A stretch of DNA of 64,000 bases from PWQG01 sp050486205 (GCA_050486205.1 JBJHCW010000004.1:338367-402366); one strand, 5' to 3'; positions 1 through 8,911 are shown, numbered from the stretch's first letter. Notes: a model not told the origin generated them from the sequence alone. Program-made: numbers and translations.

Positions 1-464
1 CAGTCATCATGCATCACGCCCAATGCACCCAGGCGTGCACGTCGGATACGGGTGGCGTGGTTGGGTAGCGGCGTGTCTTCGCGTGCGACTGACCCCAGGT
101 TGTCGTCAAAGGTGCCGCGTGCGGCATCTACCATAAGGCGACCACGAATACCGAAGCGATGGGTGCCGTCAGCGGTTTCCACGCGAAACCGGTTTGCCTG
201 GATACGATGATGGATGTCTTCAATCGGCATGGTGGGCTCGAACTCCAGACCCGGATACCGTGGTTCCGGTGCTTCGGTCTCGGCGAGTAATTCGCGGGCG
301 TCCTGTTCGGTGATGACACCGCGTTCGACCAGTATTTCAATCAATCGTGAGTCGGATGTTTGCGCTTGGGTTGCCGCACAGGCAAAAAATGCGGCTAAAA
401 TCGAGGTGCTTGCAAGTGACTTTTTTATTGTGCTGGTGACAGTAATCGTCAAGGCAGTTGTCAT
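1..464 (-). CDS. Phosphate-selective porin (OprO/OprP family), N-terminal part, cut by window edge
   Basis: The gene starts at the ATG on the minus strand at 464, with AAGGAG seven bases upstream, and stays open for 154 codons to base 1; its 3' end lies outside the window. Residues 1 to about 35 form a signal peptide ending in ATQAQ. Residues 40-63 are a short helical segment (RLIEILVERGVITEQDAREL) of the kind seen at the mature start of OprP-family porins, and a first beta strand region follows (FRVETADGTHRFGIRGRLM). The family forms trimeric outer membrane channels for phosphate, pyrophosphate and related anions. It lies 160 bases downstream of the ABC permease in the same direction, with a Pho-box-like site between them. 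Family is fairly sure from the N-terminus alone; substrate is inference. Confidence 0.75.
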   Translation of the reverse strand, partial: MTTALTITVTSTIKKSLASTSILAAFFACAATQAQTSDSRLIEILVERGVITEQDARELLAETEAPEPRYPGLEFEPTMPIEDIHHRIQANRFRVETADGTHRFGIRGRLMVDAARGTFDDNLGSVAREDTPLPNHATRIRRARLGALGVMHDD

Positions 465-551
465 GAACTGACTCCTTCTTGGTCCTTATCTATCGAATCG
501 CGACAAAGTCGCGCGCGGGGGCGGGGCGCATGCGCGCCACACAGCCCTTCC

Positions 552-585
552 AGTCTATGGTCGGATTGTTACAGTGTGACTACAG
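552..585 (-). promoter_or_regulatory. Candidate Pho box and -10 for the porin gene
   Basis: Read on the minus strand, CTGTAGT-CACA-CTGTAAC (585 to 568) is a 7-4-7 direct repeat with the 11-bp period of PhoB boxes, matching the CTGTCAT/C half-site at 5 and 6 of 7 positions. Ten bases further on is TAGACT (557-552), the usual distance to a -10 element in PhoB-dependent promoters. This would give a leader of roughly 80 bases before the porin ATG at 464. The pattern is seen; PhoB control is inferred. Confidence 0.45.
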
Positions 586-624
586 TTTCTTGACATTGGC
601 CTTATGCTGGCCACTTTGTTGGAA

Positions 625-2286
625 TCATCGCGATCGACGACTGATCTGGAACGCTGCAAGCACCACGGTAGAGAGCAGAATCGTTACAGTGGCCATGGCC
701 ATGGCCATGGCAATATCGCCCTGCTCGAATTGATTGAATATGTAGGTCGCCGTCACATCTGCGCCCGGTGGCAGCAGCAGAATGGAAGCGACCAGCTCGC
801 GCATGCAGACAATGAATGTTGTCACCCATGCAGCGATCAGCGCCGGACGAAGCCGCGGCAGCACAATCTGCAGAAAGATGGTGCTGCGCCTGGCGCCGAG
901 GATGGCACCGGCATTCTCCAGATTGGGACTCATGGCACGTAGTGTGGAGTTACTGTAGTTCAGTGCGTCTGTGATGTAGATCACCACATAGGCCAGCAGC
1001 AACATCCAGAGTGTGTTGTAGATATTGATGCTAACCCATGAGGCGTTCCAGGCCAGTATCAGCCCCACGGCCATGACAATCTTGGGTATGACACGCGGCA
1101 ACGTGGCAAGTCCGTCCAGAAATCGTTGCAAGGGACTCTGGGACCGGGCGTTGACGTATGCAATGTAGGCGCCAGCCATCACACAAATGGTGGCCGCAGC
1201 CATGCTGAGTCCGGTGCTGGTCAGCAACGCCCGCAGACCGCGGGAGCCGGGCTCGAACAGTGCGCGGTAATTGCCCAGAGTCAGTTCGGGCCAGCCTTCA
1301 CCCCAGCTCGCAACCAGACTGGTCAGCACCATGGCGAAGTAGGGCAGCACGGAGCTGAAAAGAAACAGTGCCCCGACCCACAGCCAGGCCAGCAGTTTGC
1401 CTGTGCGGGATAGCTGGATCAGTTCGGGCTGCCCGCTGCGCAAGGTGCCACCGGCGAGCAGACGCGAGAGCCAGCGACTGCCGTAAAGGGTGATCAGGGC
1501 AAACAGGCACAACAGGGAAGACAGTGACGTGGCCAGGGCGAGATCCACTGGCCAACTGGTGACCAGATAGAATATTTCCGCTGGCAGCAATGGCAGATTG
1601 GAGCGAGTACCAAGCACGGCAGGCACTCCGAAGTTCGACAGTGCTTCCAGAAAAACCAGCAGTCCGGAGTTCAGGATTGCCGGCAGCAGCAACGGCAGCA
1701 CAATAAAACGCATGCGCGCCAGCCAATTGGCGCCAAGTATGGTTGCGGCATCTTCAAGCCGGCGCGGCATGGTAGACAGTGTTGCTTCCACCGCCAGCGA
1801 GACGTAGGCGAACGAGGCCAGCGCCATGACTGTGGTCACACCCCAGAAGGAAAAAAACCAGCCGCGCAGCCCCTGATGCATGCCGCCAACAGACAGATCG
1901 GCAAAACCGTTCTGTTGCATGACCAGGATATAGGAAAGCGCCAGGATGTAGGGCGGTGTCATCAGTGGTACGAGCAGGGACAGCCGTGCCCAGGTCTTGC
2001 CCGGCATGTTGGTGCGTGCCAGCAGATAACCGCAGGGAATGCCAAAGACCCAGCTGACCACTGTGACAGCGCCAGCCCACAACAGGGAGGTACGCACCAT
2101 GGCGAGCAGGTCCTCGGTCTGCAGCAGCCGCCGGTAGGCGTCCATGAAGCCGCTGAAGTCCCCGCCCAGTATGTTCGGAAACAGACTCTGCGCGAACAGC
2201 ATCAGTAGCGGGTACCCGGCTGTGATCAGCAGAAAGCCCAGGCAAATGAGCAAAGGTAGCCTTCGGACCAGGTGCTGCAGTTTCAA
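625..2286 (-). CDS. ABC importer permease with two fused transmembrane domains (Fe3+/thiamine/2-aminoethylphosphonate type)
   Basis: A 553-residue inner membrane protein with two tandem binding-protein-dependent transport domains, the FbpB/ThiP-like architecture. Each half has its ATPase-docking EAA loop: around residues 177-200 (LEDAATILGANWLARMRF) and around 455-478 (LENAGAILGARRSTIFLQ). The start at 2286 overlaps the stop of the binding-protein gene by four bases, so the two are translationally coupled. It should form the channel with the ATPase at 3329-4393. Near the C-terminus (about 526-532) an AMAMAMA stretch comes from a GGCCAT-type repeat at 692-711. The substrate cannot be read from the permease; the downstream OprP-type porin makes a phosphorus-containing anion plausible. 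Confidence 0.85.
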   Translation of the reverse strand: MKLQHLVRRLPLLICLGFLLITAGYPLLMLFAQSLFPNILGGDFSGFMDAYRRLLQTEDLLAMVRTSLLWAGAVTVVSWVFGIPCGYLLARTNMPGKTWARLSLLVPLMTPPYILALSYILVMQQNGFADLSVGGMHQGLRGWFFSFWGVTTVMALASFAYVSLAVEATLSTMPRRLEDAATILGANWLARMRFIVLPLLLPAILNSGLLVFLEALSNFGVPAVLGTRSNLPLLPAEIFYLVTSWPVDLALATSLSSLLCLFALITLYGSRWLSRLLAGGTLRSGQPELIQLSRTGKLLAWLWVGALFLFSSVLPYFAMVLTSLVASWGEGWPELTLGNYRALFEPGSRGLRALLTSTGLSMAAATICVMAGAYIAYVNARSQSPLQRFLDGLATLPRVIPKIVMAVGLILAWNASWVSINIYNTLWMLLLAYVVIYITDALNYSNSTLRAMSPNLENAGAILGARRSTIFLQIVLPRLRPALIAAWVTTFIVCMRELVASILLLPPGADVTATYIFNQFEQGDIAMAMAMATVTILLSTVVLAAFQISRRSR

Positions 2287-3329
2287 CGCAGAACCTCCGC
2301 ACGTTCCACTTCAATCTGGAATCGGCGCAGGATACGGTTCTGACGTGCCAGTGCCTGGGCCAGGTCCACCTCGAACACAGCAGGCAGACTGCCGTCACCT
2401 CGCAACTCATGAACCGGTACGTCGGTGCGTGCTGGCAGCAGATACGCATTGGCCACCTGTTGCTGCATGTCCGTGGTGAAATAAAAGTCGATAAAGTCCC
2501 GGGCAAGATCCGGCACCGGCGTGTCGGCCAGAATGGCTATGGGGCGCTGCACCAGTGCTGACCCGTCGGGCGGAAAGTGCATGACCAGTGGTGCGCCGCT
2601 GGCGATCTGGTTGTAGATCAGGTAATCAACGGCACCGGCCATGGCCTGGAAGGCGCCCACAACCAGTGTGCTGATGGCCTGCGAGTTTGCTGCCGCAAAG
2701 TCCATGCCGGCGCGCCGTGCAGCCATGAAATGCCCGAATCCTTCCTGTTCGTGATTGAGGATATAGGCGACCACGAAGTCACCGGCAGAACCGGATCGGG
2801 ACGGCGAAGGCATGGTGACACGCAGCGGCAACTCACCTGACAGCAGAGTCTTCCAATTCACATCCGGCACTGCGCTGTCCTGACGAAAGGCGATACCAAC
2901 CAGTGCGGCGGAAGTGGCAAAGTAGTAGTGGTCCGGATCGTGCCACTGCGGATGGGTCTGCGCCAGCCAGGCCGGGTCCGGATAGCGCAGCAGGCGCTCA
3001 TCCTGTTTCAGGGCTTCGGCAGCCACCTGGCTGGCGAACATCACCACATCGGCGCGCGGTCGATAGCGTTCGGCCTCCAGGCGAGCCATGATCTGACCTG
3101 TCGTGGCGTTGAACAGCTCCACGCGCGCCCCGGTCTGCTCGGCAAACGTGGTGGTAACGGCTTCGGCCAGCGAACGGGGCCCGGCTGCGTAGACAACCAG
3201 CGTATTGCTGTCAGCGCTGCGGCTGTTGTCACCGCAGCTGGACAGCAGCAGCGCTGGCACCAGAACCAGAACCAGTGCGCCGACCACCTTCAGCGGTGAA
3301 CGCCTCAGAGCCACCACAGAGCGTCTCAT
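2283..3329 (-). CDS. Periplasmic substrate-binding lipoprotein of the ABC importer
   Basis: A 348-residue binding protein with a basic N-terminus, hydrophobic segment and lipobox LLSSC (Cys32), so it is probably tethered to the inner membrane as a lipoprotein. After the anchor, LVVYAAGPRSLAEAVTTTF and the following ATTGQIMARLEAE match the first lobe of the family that binds ferric iron, thiamine or 2-aminoethylphosphonate. The hinge and second-lobe region includes DYLIYNQIASGAPLVMHFPP. It overlaps the ATPase stop by one base (TGATG) and the permease start by four, so the three form one operon. Tyrosines occur in the DYLIY motif, but I cannot distinguish iron from organophosphonate binding by eye. 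Confidence 0.8.
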   Translation of the reverse strand: MRRSVVALRRSPLKVVGALVLVLVPALLLSSCGDNSRSADSNTLVVYAAGPRSLAEAVTTTFAEQTGARVELFNATTGQIMARLEAERYRPRADVVMFASQVAAEALKQDERLLRYPDPAWLAQTHPQWHDPDHYYFATSAALVGIAFRQDSAVPDVNWKTLLSGELPLRVTMPSPSRSGSAGDFVVAYILNHEQEGFGHFMAARRAGMDFAAANSQAISTLVVGAFQAMAGAVDYLIYNQIASGAPLVMHFPPDGSALVQRPIAILADTPVPDLARDFIDFYFTTDMQQQVANAYLLPARTDVPVHELRGDGSLPAVFEVDLAQALARQNRILRRFQIEVERAEVLR

Positions 3330-4393
3330 CAGTCAGCCAGGAAACGGATGGCATCGGCTGCGAATCGGACCTGGACGGTCTGTCCCGGTTGCATGTCCTG
3401 ATGTGCCAGCCCCCGCAGGCGCTGGCCGTTGTGCAGGCGCACAAAGGCTTCCCTGCGGTCACCCAGAAAGTGATGTTGTTCACAGGTGCCGGACAGGCTA
3501 ACCCGACTGTCATTGGCGCCGTTGGCATCGGCATAGATGGCAATGGACTCGCGACGGATCATGAATTGTCCGCTTTCCGGCGCCTCGCTGGCGCTGACCT
3601 GCACCGGTAACTCGCCGTCCAGCAGAATGTGGCCGTTGTAACGACGGTAGGCGAGCAGATTGCTGTTGCCCACAAAGCTGGCTACAAAACTGCTCGCCGG
3701 TTGTTCGTACAGTGACTCGGGAGTACCCACCTGGGCGATGCGCCCCTGATGCATCAGCGCAACCCGGTTGCCCAGCGTGAAGGCTTCCTGCTGGTCGTGT
3801 GTGACATAGACGGCGGTGACACCGGTCTCACGCAGCAGCTGGGCCAACTCGTGTTTCATGTCCTCGCGAAGCCGGGCATCCAGCGCAGACAGGGGTTCGT
3901 CAAACAGCAGCACGCGTGGTTGCACGGCCAGCGCCCGCGCAATGGCCACACGCTGCTGCTGGCCGCCGGAGAGCTGGTCGGGGAGCCGATCCATGAAGGC
4001 TTCCATCTGTACCTTTTTCAGCACTTCCCGCGTGCGCTGCTCGCGCTCGGCGCGCCGCAAGCCCTGCATGCGGAGGCCAAAAGCCACATTGGCGGCCACG
4101 GTCATGTGGGGCCACAGGCTGAAGTCCTGGAACACCATCGCAAATCGTCGGCGCTGCATGGGTATGTGAATACCCCTGGCCGGCGCGTCCAGCACGGTCC
4201 CGTCGCAGTGCAGTTCACCACTGTCGGCGCTCAGTATACCGTTGAGGATATTCAGCAATGTGGTCTTGCCGCAACCGGACGGGCCCAGCAAGACCAGGCA
4301 TTCGCCACGGTCAATGTCCAGGATGATGTTATCCAGTACCACCTGGCCGTTGAAGGTTTTCTTGAGTCGCTGGCAACTCAGGGAGGCTGTCAT
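3329..4393 (-). CDS. ABC importer ATPase
   Basis: A 354-residue nucleotide-binding subunit. It has Walker A (GPSGCGKTT), a Q-loop in MVFQDFSLWPHM, the signature LSGGQQQRVAIARAL, Walker B with D-loop (RVLLFDEPLSALD) and the H-loop (VYVTHDQQEAF). A C-terminal TOBE-like region of about 110 residues is typical of the Fe3+, spermidine and phosphonate ATPases. The open frame extends further upstream, but the ATG at 4393 places MTASLSCQRLKKTFNG at the usual family N-terminus, with GGAG about ten bases upstream. It is the first gene of the ATPase, binding protein, permease operon and faces away from the gene at 4600. Confidence 0.88.
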   Translation of the reverse strand: MTASLSCQRLKKTFNGQVVLDNIILDIDRGECLVLLGPSGCGKTTLLNILNGILSADSGELHCDGTVLDAPARGIHIPMQRRRFAMVFQDFSLWPHMTVAANVAFGLRMQGLRRAEREQRTREVLKKVQMEAFMDRLPDQLSGGQQQRVAIARALAVQPRVLLFDEPLSALDARLREDMKHELAQLLRETGVTAVYVTHDQQEAFTLGNRVALMHQGRIAQVGTPESLYEQPASSFVASFVGNSNLLAYRRYNGHILLDGELPVQVSASEAPESGQFMIRRESIAIYADANGANDSRVSLSGTCEQHHFLGDRREAFVRLHNGQRLRGLAHQDMQPGQTVQVRFAADAIRFLAD

Positions 4394-4475
4394 CGGATAG
4401 AGTCTCCGGTCAGGGTTCCCGGATAAGGCCCCTGGATTGTGTATTTCTGGATCGCTGATGATGTGCTCAAGGGCA

Positions 4476-4509
4476 AGGGTAGCGGAAGAATTTGTCAGTC
4501 TTGTGACAC
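4476..4509 (-). promoter_or_regulatory. Candidate Pho-box-like promoter for the ABC operon
   Basis: On the minus strand, GTGTCAC-AAGA-CTGACAA (4509 to 4492) is a 7-4-7 direct repeat close to the PhoB half-site (6 and 5 of 7). Ten bases later comes TACCCT (4481-4476) as a possible -10, the same layout as the site before the porin gene. The same bases also form an inverted repeat, TGTCA-N6-TGACA, so a dimeric repressor or activator is an equal alternative. It lies between divergent genes and could act on either. Confidence 0.35.
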
Positions 4510-4599
4510 GGATGGTTATCGAATCCAATGTGCCGGCTTGTCCAGTCGGGGGTATATGGTGGTAAGGTAGAGTGCCGGTTTCATGAAAAGGAGTTGATC

Positions 4600-5034
4600 A
4601 TGCCCAAGTACCTGCTGGTTGCCGCTGACGCTGCAAGAGCTCGCATTTTCACACGGGAGAAAAAGTACAGTGCATTAAGTGAGATTGACACCCTGGTGCA
4701 TCCCGAATCAAGGATGATGCGGCAGGATCTGGTCAGTGACCGTCAGGGACAGGTGCACGAATCCCGCTCCGCGGGCGAGAGCAGTCATCAGGAACCCACC
4801 GATCCCAAGCAGAAGGAGTTCGACCGCTTTGCCAACGAACTCGCGGCCTACCTGAAGACCGCACGCAACGGCAATGGCGTGGCCGGGATCACACTGGTCG
4901 CCGAGCCGGGCTTTCTCGGGCAGCTGCGCAAGGTTCTGGACGATGAGACGCGCAAGCTGATCATTCGAGAGGTGGCCAAGAGTGTCACCACACAGACGCC
5001 GGAATTCATCGCAGCAACAGCCGACAAGGAGTAA
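4600..5034 (+). CDS. Host attachment family protein
   Basis: A 144-residue soluble protein. The start at 4600 is chosen because AAAAGGAG lies eight bases upstream, although the frame is open further 5'. The N-terminus MPKYLLVAADAARARIF, the central HESRSAGESSHQEP, and the C-terminal LVAEPGFLGQLRKVLDDE with IIREVAKSVT match the family first described as required for attachment to host cells in Agrobacterium. The fold resembles archaeal release factor/Pelota-like domains, and its biochemical role is unknown. It may be an independent short unit upstream of the lemA gene (39-base gap). No signal peptide is seen, so a cytoplasmic location is likely. Confidence 0.75.
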   Translation: MPKYLLVAADAARARIFTREKKYSALSEIDTLVHPESRMMRQDLVSDRQGQVHESRSAGESSHQEPTDPKQKEFDRFANELAAYLKTARNGNGVAGITLVAEPGFLGQLRKVLDDETRKLIIREVAKSVTTQTPEFIAATADKE

Positions 5035-5073
5035 TATACCTCCGGACATTTTATCCCTGATGAGGCCGCTTAT

Positions 5074-5670
5074 ATGGAAATTTCAACCATTATCATACTG
5101 GTGATCATTGCGCTGCTGGTGTTCTATACCATTTCGGTATTCAACAAACTGGTCAGTCTTCGCAACCGCTACCAGAACGCCTTCGCCCAGATCGAGGTGC
5201 AGCTCAAACGTCGTTATGACCTGATCCCCAATCTGGTGGAGACGGCCAAGGCCTACATGTCCCACGAACGTGAAACCCTGGAGTCGGTGACGGCGGCGCG
5301 TAATGCCGCTGCCGGTGTGCTGGCCAACGCCGCTGCCAAACCCGGTGACCCGGCCGCCATGCAGAGCCTTGGCGCCAGCGAAGGTGCCCTGGCCTCGGCA
5401 CTGGGACGCCTGAATGTGGTGATGGAAGCCTATCCGGACCTGAAGGCCAACCAGAACATGATGCAGCTCAGCGAGGAGTTGACCAGCACAGAGAACAAGG
5501 TGGCCTTCTCCCGTCAGGCCTATAACGATCAGGTCATGGCGTACAACACCTATCGCCAGTCTTTCCCGCCAGTGGTGCTGGCCCCTGTATTCGGTCACCC
5601 CAGCGATGCCAGTCTGTTGCAGTTCGAGGACAGCGCTGAAATCCAGGCTGCGCCAAAGGTTTCGTTCTAG
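5074..5670 (+). CDS. lemA: LemA family protein
   Basis: A 198-residue protein with one N-terminal membrane anchor (residues 4-24, IIILVIIALLVFYTISVF) followed by the LemA core. The diagnostic stretch is NRYQNAFAQIEVQLKRRYDL, followed by IPNLVETAKAYMSHERETLE. The remainder is predicted largely helical. LemA proteins expose most of their mass outside the inner membrane, and their function is poorly known. The next gene, 15 bases downstream, is a membrane M48 protease; LemA with M48/HtpX-like protease is a recurrent pairing, so the two probably act together in envelope quality control. Confidence 0.9.
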   Translation: MEISTIIILVIIALLVFYTISVFNKLVSLRNRYQNAFAQIEVQLKRRYDLIPNLVETAKAYMSHERETLESVTAARNAAAGVLANAAAKPGDPAAMQSLGASEGALASALGRLNVVMEAYPDLKANQNMMQLSEELTSTENKVAFSRQAYNDQVMAYNTYRQSFPPVVLAPVFGHPSDASLLQFEDSAEIQAAPKVSF

Positions 5671-5685
5671 GAGTTTTGATCATCA

Positions 5686-7611
5686 ATGGATTTCTTCCAA
5701 TCCCAGGATGTTGCGCGTCGCAACACCACCAAGCTGGTTGTGCTGTTTCTGCTGGCGGTAATCAGCCTGATTGCCATGACCAACGTGTTGATCATGATCA
5801 CGCTGGGGCTGCTCAGCGAGGATCCGGCCGCCGGTATGGCTGCGCAGCTGGACTGGGGCGCTTTTATCTGGGTCAGTGTCGCAGTAATTGCCGTGGTGGC
5901 TTTTGGCAGCCTTTACAAGGTGGCCAGTCTGTCCGGCGGAGGCGCTCGTGTCGCTGAAATGATGCAGGCGCAGTTGATTGTTGATGGCACCGGTGATCTG
6001 GACAAACAGCGGGTACTGAACGTTGTGGAGGAAATGGCCATTGCGTCGGGCACACCGGTGCCGCCGGTATATCTGATGGAGGAGGATGCCATCAATGCTT
6101 TTGCCGCCGGCTATTCGCCAGCTGATGCTGTCATAGGTGTGACGCGTGGCGCCATACAGAAGTTGTCGCGCGAAGAACTGCAGGGAGTGATTGCACACGA
6201 GTTCAGTCATATATTGCATGGTGACATGCGTCTGAACATCCGCCTGATCGGACTGCTGCATGGCATCATGGTGCTGGGACTCATGGGTTATTACCTGATG
6301 CGCTCGGCGGCCTTCTCGGGTCGCTCGCGTAACGGCGGCCAGATTGCCATTCTCGGGCTTGGCCTGGTGGTGATCGGTTTTGCCGGCACCTTTTTTGGTA
6401 ACCTGATCAAGTCCGCTGTCAGTCGTCAGCGAGAGTATCTGGCTGATGCTTCAGCGGTGCAGTACACACGTAATCCGGACGGCATTGCCGGGGCCTTGAA
6501 GCGCATAGGCGCCGATTCGCAGGGTTCAGTGCTGCAGAACCCGGCCGCATCGGAAATCAGCCACGCGCTTTTCAGCAAAGGTGTGAAGTCCGGCATCAAC
6601 AGTATGTTTGCCACCCACCCGCCTCTGAAGAAGCGCATCAAGAGCATTCAGCCCAATTGGGATGGCAGTTTTGACCTGCCGCCGGTGCGACGCCATGAAC
6701 CGGAGCCACAGCACTCCGCTGCCACAGGTGGCTCGAGTGAAAAGGGTCGATCGCCATTGACACTGGTAGCAGGGCTTGGTGTTCTGGCCGAACAGGCGAT
6801 GGCTCAGGCAGGCAATCCGAAAACGGAGCATATCCGCTACGCCGAGCAACTGCATGCGCGTCTGCCGGCAGCGCCACTGCAAGCCGCGCACGATCCCTAT
6901 GCTGCGCGGGCCCTGATCTACGTGCTGGTGCTGGCCGATGACGCAGGTGCGCAGCAGCAACAGCTCGCCTTTATTGAAGCCAATGCCGATACCGGTGTTC
7001 ACGCCGAGGTGATAAATCTCATGGCGCACCGGGACGACTTGCAGCCCGAGTTTCGCCTGCCGCTGATAAACATTGCCCTGTCGGGTATGCGCCAGATGTC
7101 TGCGGCGCAGTACACACTCTTTCGCCGCAATCTTGCCGGCGTGCTGAGACTGGACGATGGCCGTGGTCTGCAACAGTGGATTGTCCACAAGATAGTCACT
7201 CACCATCTGGATGAGGTGTTCCCCGACCGCCAGCGACCGAAGGCCCGTGGCAATCGCACATTGGCGCAGTCCCGCGAGGCCTGTTCGGTGTTGTTGTCCT
7301 GGTTGGTGCATGCCGGTGAACAGGAAGGTCTTGAGCCCCAGGCAGTGTTCGACAAGGCCGTGGCCGAGTTGGACGCTGGTAACAAAACTGCACTGGAATT
7401 CATTGACGGGAAAGATCTGTCCCTGGCGGCTCTGGACAAGGCTGCCGACGAACTTGCGCAGCTTCGCGCGCTGCTCAAACCGCGCCTTCTGAAGGCTTGC
7501 GCAACCTGTATCGCGGCTGACGGCAAGTCCACGGTGACTGAGCAGGAGCTGTTCAGGGCGGTGGCCGAGATCATTGATTGTCCGATGCCGCCGTTGTTGC
7601 CACAGTCTTGA
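5686..7611 (+). CDS. Membrane-embedded M48 family metalloprotease with long C-terminal extension
   Basis: A 641-residue inner membrane protease. Two transmembrane segments (about 17-43 and 58-80) precede the zinc site HEFSH at residues 171-175, and further membrane segments follow (around 187-205 and 220-240). The third zinc ligand is the Glu in REYLADASAVQYTRNP. Up to about residue 330 it resembles HtpX. A further 300 residues form a soluble, mostly helical extension without a recognised domain; HtpX itself ends near 290. AGGAG lies about 13 bases before the ATG, a long spacing. It probably cooperates with the preceding LemA protein in degrading or processing membrane proteins. Confidence 0.88.
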   Translation: MDFFQSQDVARRNTTKLVVLFLLAVISLIAMTNVLIMITLGLLSEDPAAGMAAQLDWGAFIWVSVAVIAVVAFGSLYKVASLSGGGARVAEMMQAQLIVDGTGDLDKQRVLNVVEEMAIASGTPVPPVYLMEEDAINAFAAGYSPADAVIGVTRGAIQKLSREELQGVIAHEFSHILHGDMRLNIRLIGLLHGIMVLGLMGYYLMRSAAFSGRSRNGGQIAILGLGLVVIGFAGTFFGNLIKSAVSRQREYLADASAVQYTRNPDGIAGALKRIGADSQGSVLQNPAASEISHALFSKGVKSGINSMFATHPPLKKRIKSIQPNWDGSFDLPPVRRHEPEPQHSAATGGSSEKGRSPLTLVAGLGVLAEQAMAQAGNPKTEHIRYAEQLHARLPAAPLQAAHDPYAARALIYVLVLADDAGAQQQQLAFIEANADTGVHAEVINLMAHRDDLQPEFRLPLINIALSGMRQMSAAQYTLFRRNLAGVLRLDDGRGLQQWIVHKIVTHHLDEVFPDRQRPKARGNRTLAQSREACSVLLSWLVHAGEQEGLEPQAVFDKAVAELDAGNKTALEFIDGKDLSLAALDKAADELAQLRALLKPRLLKACATCIAADGKSTVTEQELFRAVAEIIDCPMPPLLPQS

Positions 7612-7636
7612 CAACATTGGCGCAAAAGTACATGTT
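7608..7636 (+). promoter_or_regulatory. Possible sigma-70 promoter for the NHL-repeat gene
   Basis: A perfect -35 hexamer TTGACA (7608-7613) overlaps the stop codon of the protease gene. Seventeen bases downstream is CATGTT, a poor -10. It lies about 110 bases before the ATG at 7745. The -35 is clear but the -10 is weak, so this is tentative. Confidence 0.25.
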
Positions 7637-7744
7637 TTGCTTCCAGGAACAACAATAGTGATGGCCAACGAATCGGCCGTTGTATACCCGCAGTCATCCC
7701 CCGATGGCGTATTCGCCCGCAAGGGGTTTTCCAAGAGGTGAGTC

Positions 7745-8911
7745 ATGAACCGAATTTTCAGATTGAACCAGGCGACCAGCCAGTTGCTGGCAGCCACAGG
7801 CATGGCAGCATTGCTGATCAGTACCTCAGCCAGTGCCCAACCCGGAGCGACCGGCCCGGAAGAACACGCCGATATCGAACCCATCAACCATCTGCCCAAT
7901 CCCTATGAGACCGTGCGTGACTGGGGCACCCTGCCTGACGGTCGCAGTTGGGGTTCGGTCAGCGCTGTGCATGTGGATATTGACGGTGTACACATCTGGG
8001 CAGGTGACCGTTGTGGCACAAACTCCTGCGTGGGTTCCAATGTGGATCCCATCGTCAAGCTGGACCAGGACGGCAATGTGGTTCAGAGTTTTGGTGCCGG
8101 CCTGATCGCCTGGCCACATGGCATTACGGTGGATCATGAGGGCAATGTCTGGATTGCTGATGCGCGGTCGGCCAATGCCGGCGAACTGGAGCAGTATCCC
8201 GATGCCACTGATATCGGGCATAGTGTCCTCAAGTTCAGCCCCGAGGGTGAATTGCTGATGACTCTCGGCACACCCGGCCAGGCCGGTGACCCGCCGACAC
8301 ATTTCACCGAACCCAATGACATTGTGGTGGCCGCAGACGGTCACATCTTTGTGGCCGAAACGCACAGCGCGCAGTTTATTGATGCACCGGATACCCCTCG
8401 CTCCATGAGCCGTATTTCCAAGTTCGCTCCCGACGGCACGTTCGTCAAGAGCTGGGGTGAGTGGGGTTATGAGGAAGGTCAGATGCGCTCGCCGCATGCG
8501 CTGGCGATGGATTCACAGGGCCGCATTTTTGCCGCCGATCGCGGCAATCGCCGTATCCAGATCTTTGATCAGGAAGGTAATCATCTGGACACCTGGTATC
8601 AGTTCAGTCGCATCAGTGGTCTGTTCATCGACGACAACGATGTGCTGTATGCCATCGACTCGGAGTCTGACGCCAACTACAACCCGGGCTGGCGCAAAGG
8701 CCTGCGAATCGGCAGCGCACGGACGGGTGAGGTCTGGTACTTCATTCCCGAACACATGTCCGAGCGCCCCACCGGCATGGGTGGTATCGGTGCCATGGGT
8801 GAAGGCGTGACCGTGGACCGCTACGGCAACATCTTCACCGGCGAAGTGGGTCCGGTCCAGGGCATGAGCAAATTCATTCCCCGTCTGCTGCCGGATGAAA
8901 TCAATCACTGA
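7745..8911 (+). CDS. Secreted NHL-repeat protein resembling peptidyl-alpha-hydroxyglycine alpha-amidating lyase
   Basis: A 388-residue exported protein. A signal peptide ends near residue 32 (LLISTSASAQ). The rest is a six-bladed beta-propeller built from NHL repeats, visible as GITVDHEGNVWIADARS, NDIVVAADGHIFVAETHS, HALAMDSQGRIFAADRGNRR and the later ISGLFIDDNDVLYAIDSES. Propellers of this type include the lyase domain of peptide-amidating enzymes, and bacterial homologues are commonly annotated that way. However, the catalytic zinc/calcium residues were not verified here, so a general periplasmic lactonase- or lyase-like propeller is equally possible. Its last 17 bases overlap the next gene. 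Confidence 0.7.
   Translation: MNRIFRLNQATSQLLAATGMAALLISTSASAQPGATGPEEHADIEPINHLPNPYETVRDWGTLPDGRSWGSVSAVHVDIDGVHIWAGDRCGTNSCVGSNVDPIVKLDQDGNVVQSFGAGLIAWPHGITVDHEGNVWIADARSANAGELEQYPDATDIGHSVLKFSPEGELLMTLGTPGQAGDPPTHFTEPNDIVVAADGHIFVAETHSAQFIDAPDTPRSMSRISKFAPDGTFVKSWGEWGYEEGQMRSPHALAMDSQGRIFAADRGNRRIQIFDQEGNHLDTWYQFSRISGLFIDDNDVLYAIDSESDANYNPGWRKGLRIGSARTGEVWYFIPEHMSERPTGMGGIGAMGEGVTVDRYGNIFTGEVGPVQGMSKFIPRLLPDEINH

Noticed and set aside
6526..7899. A 457-codon minus-strand frame across the protease C-terminus
   Set aside because: It crosses the gap between two well-supported plus-strand genes, has no ribosome site and no recognisable protein features.
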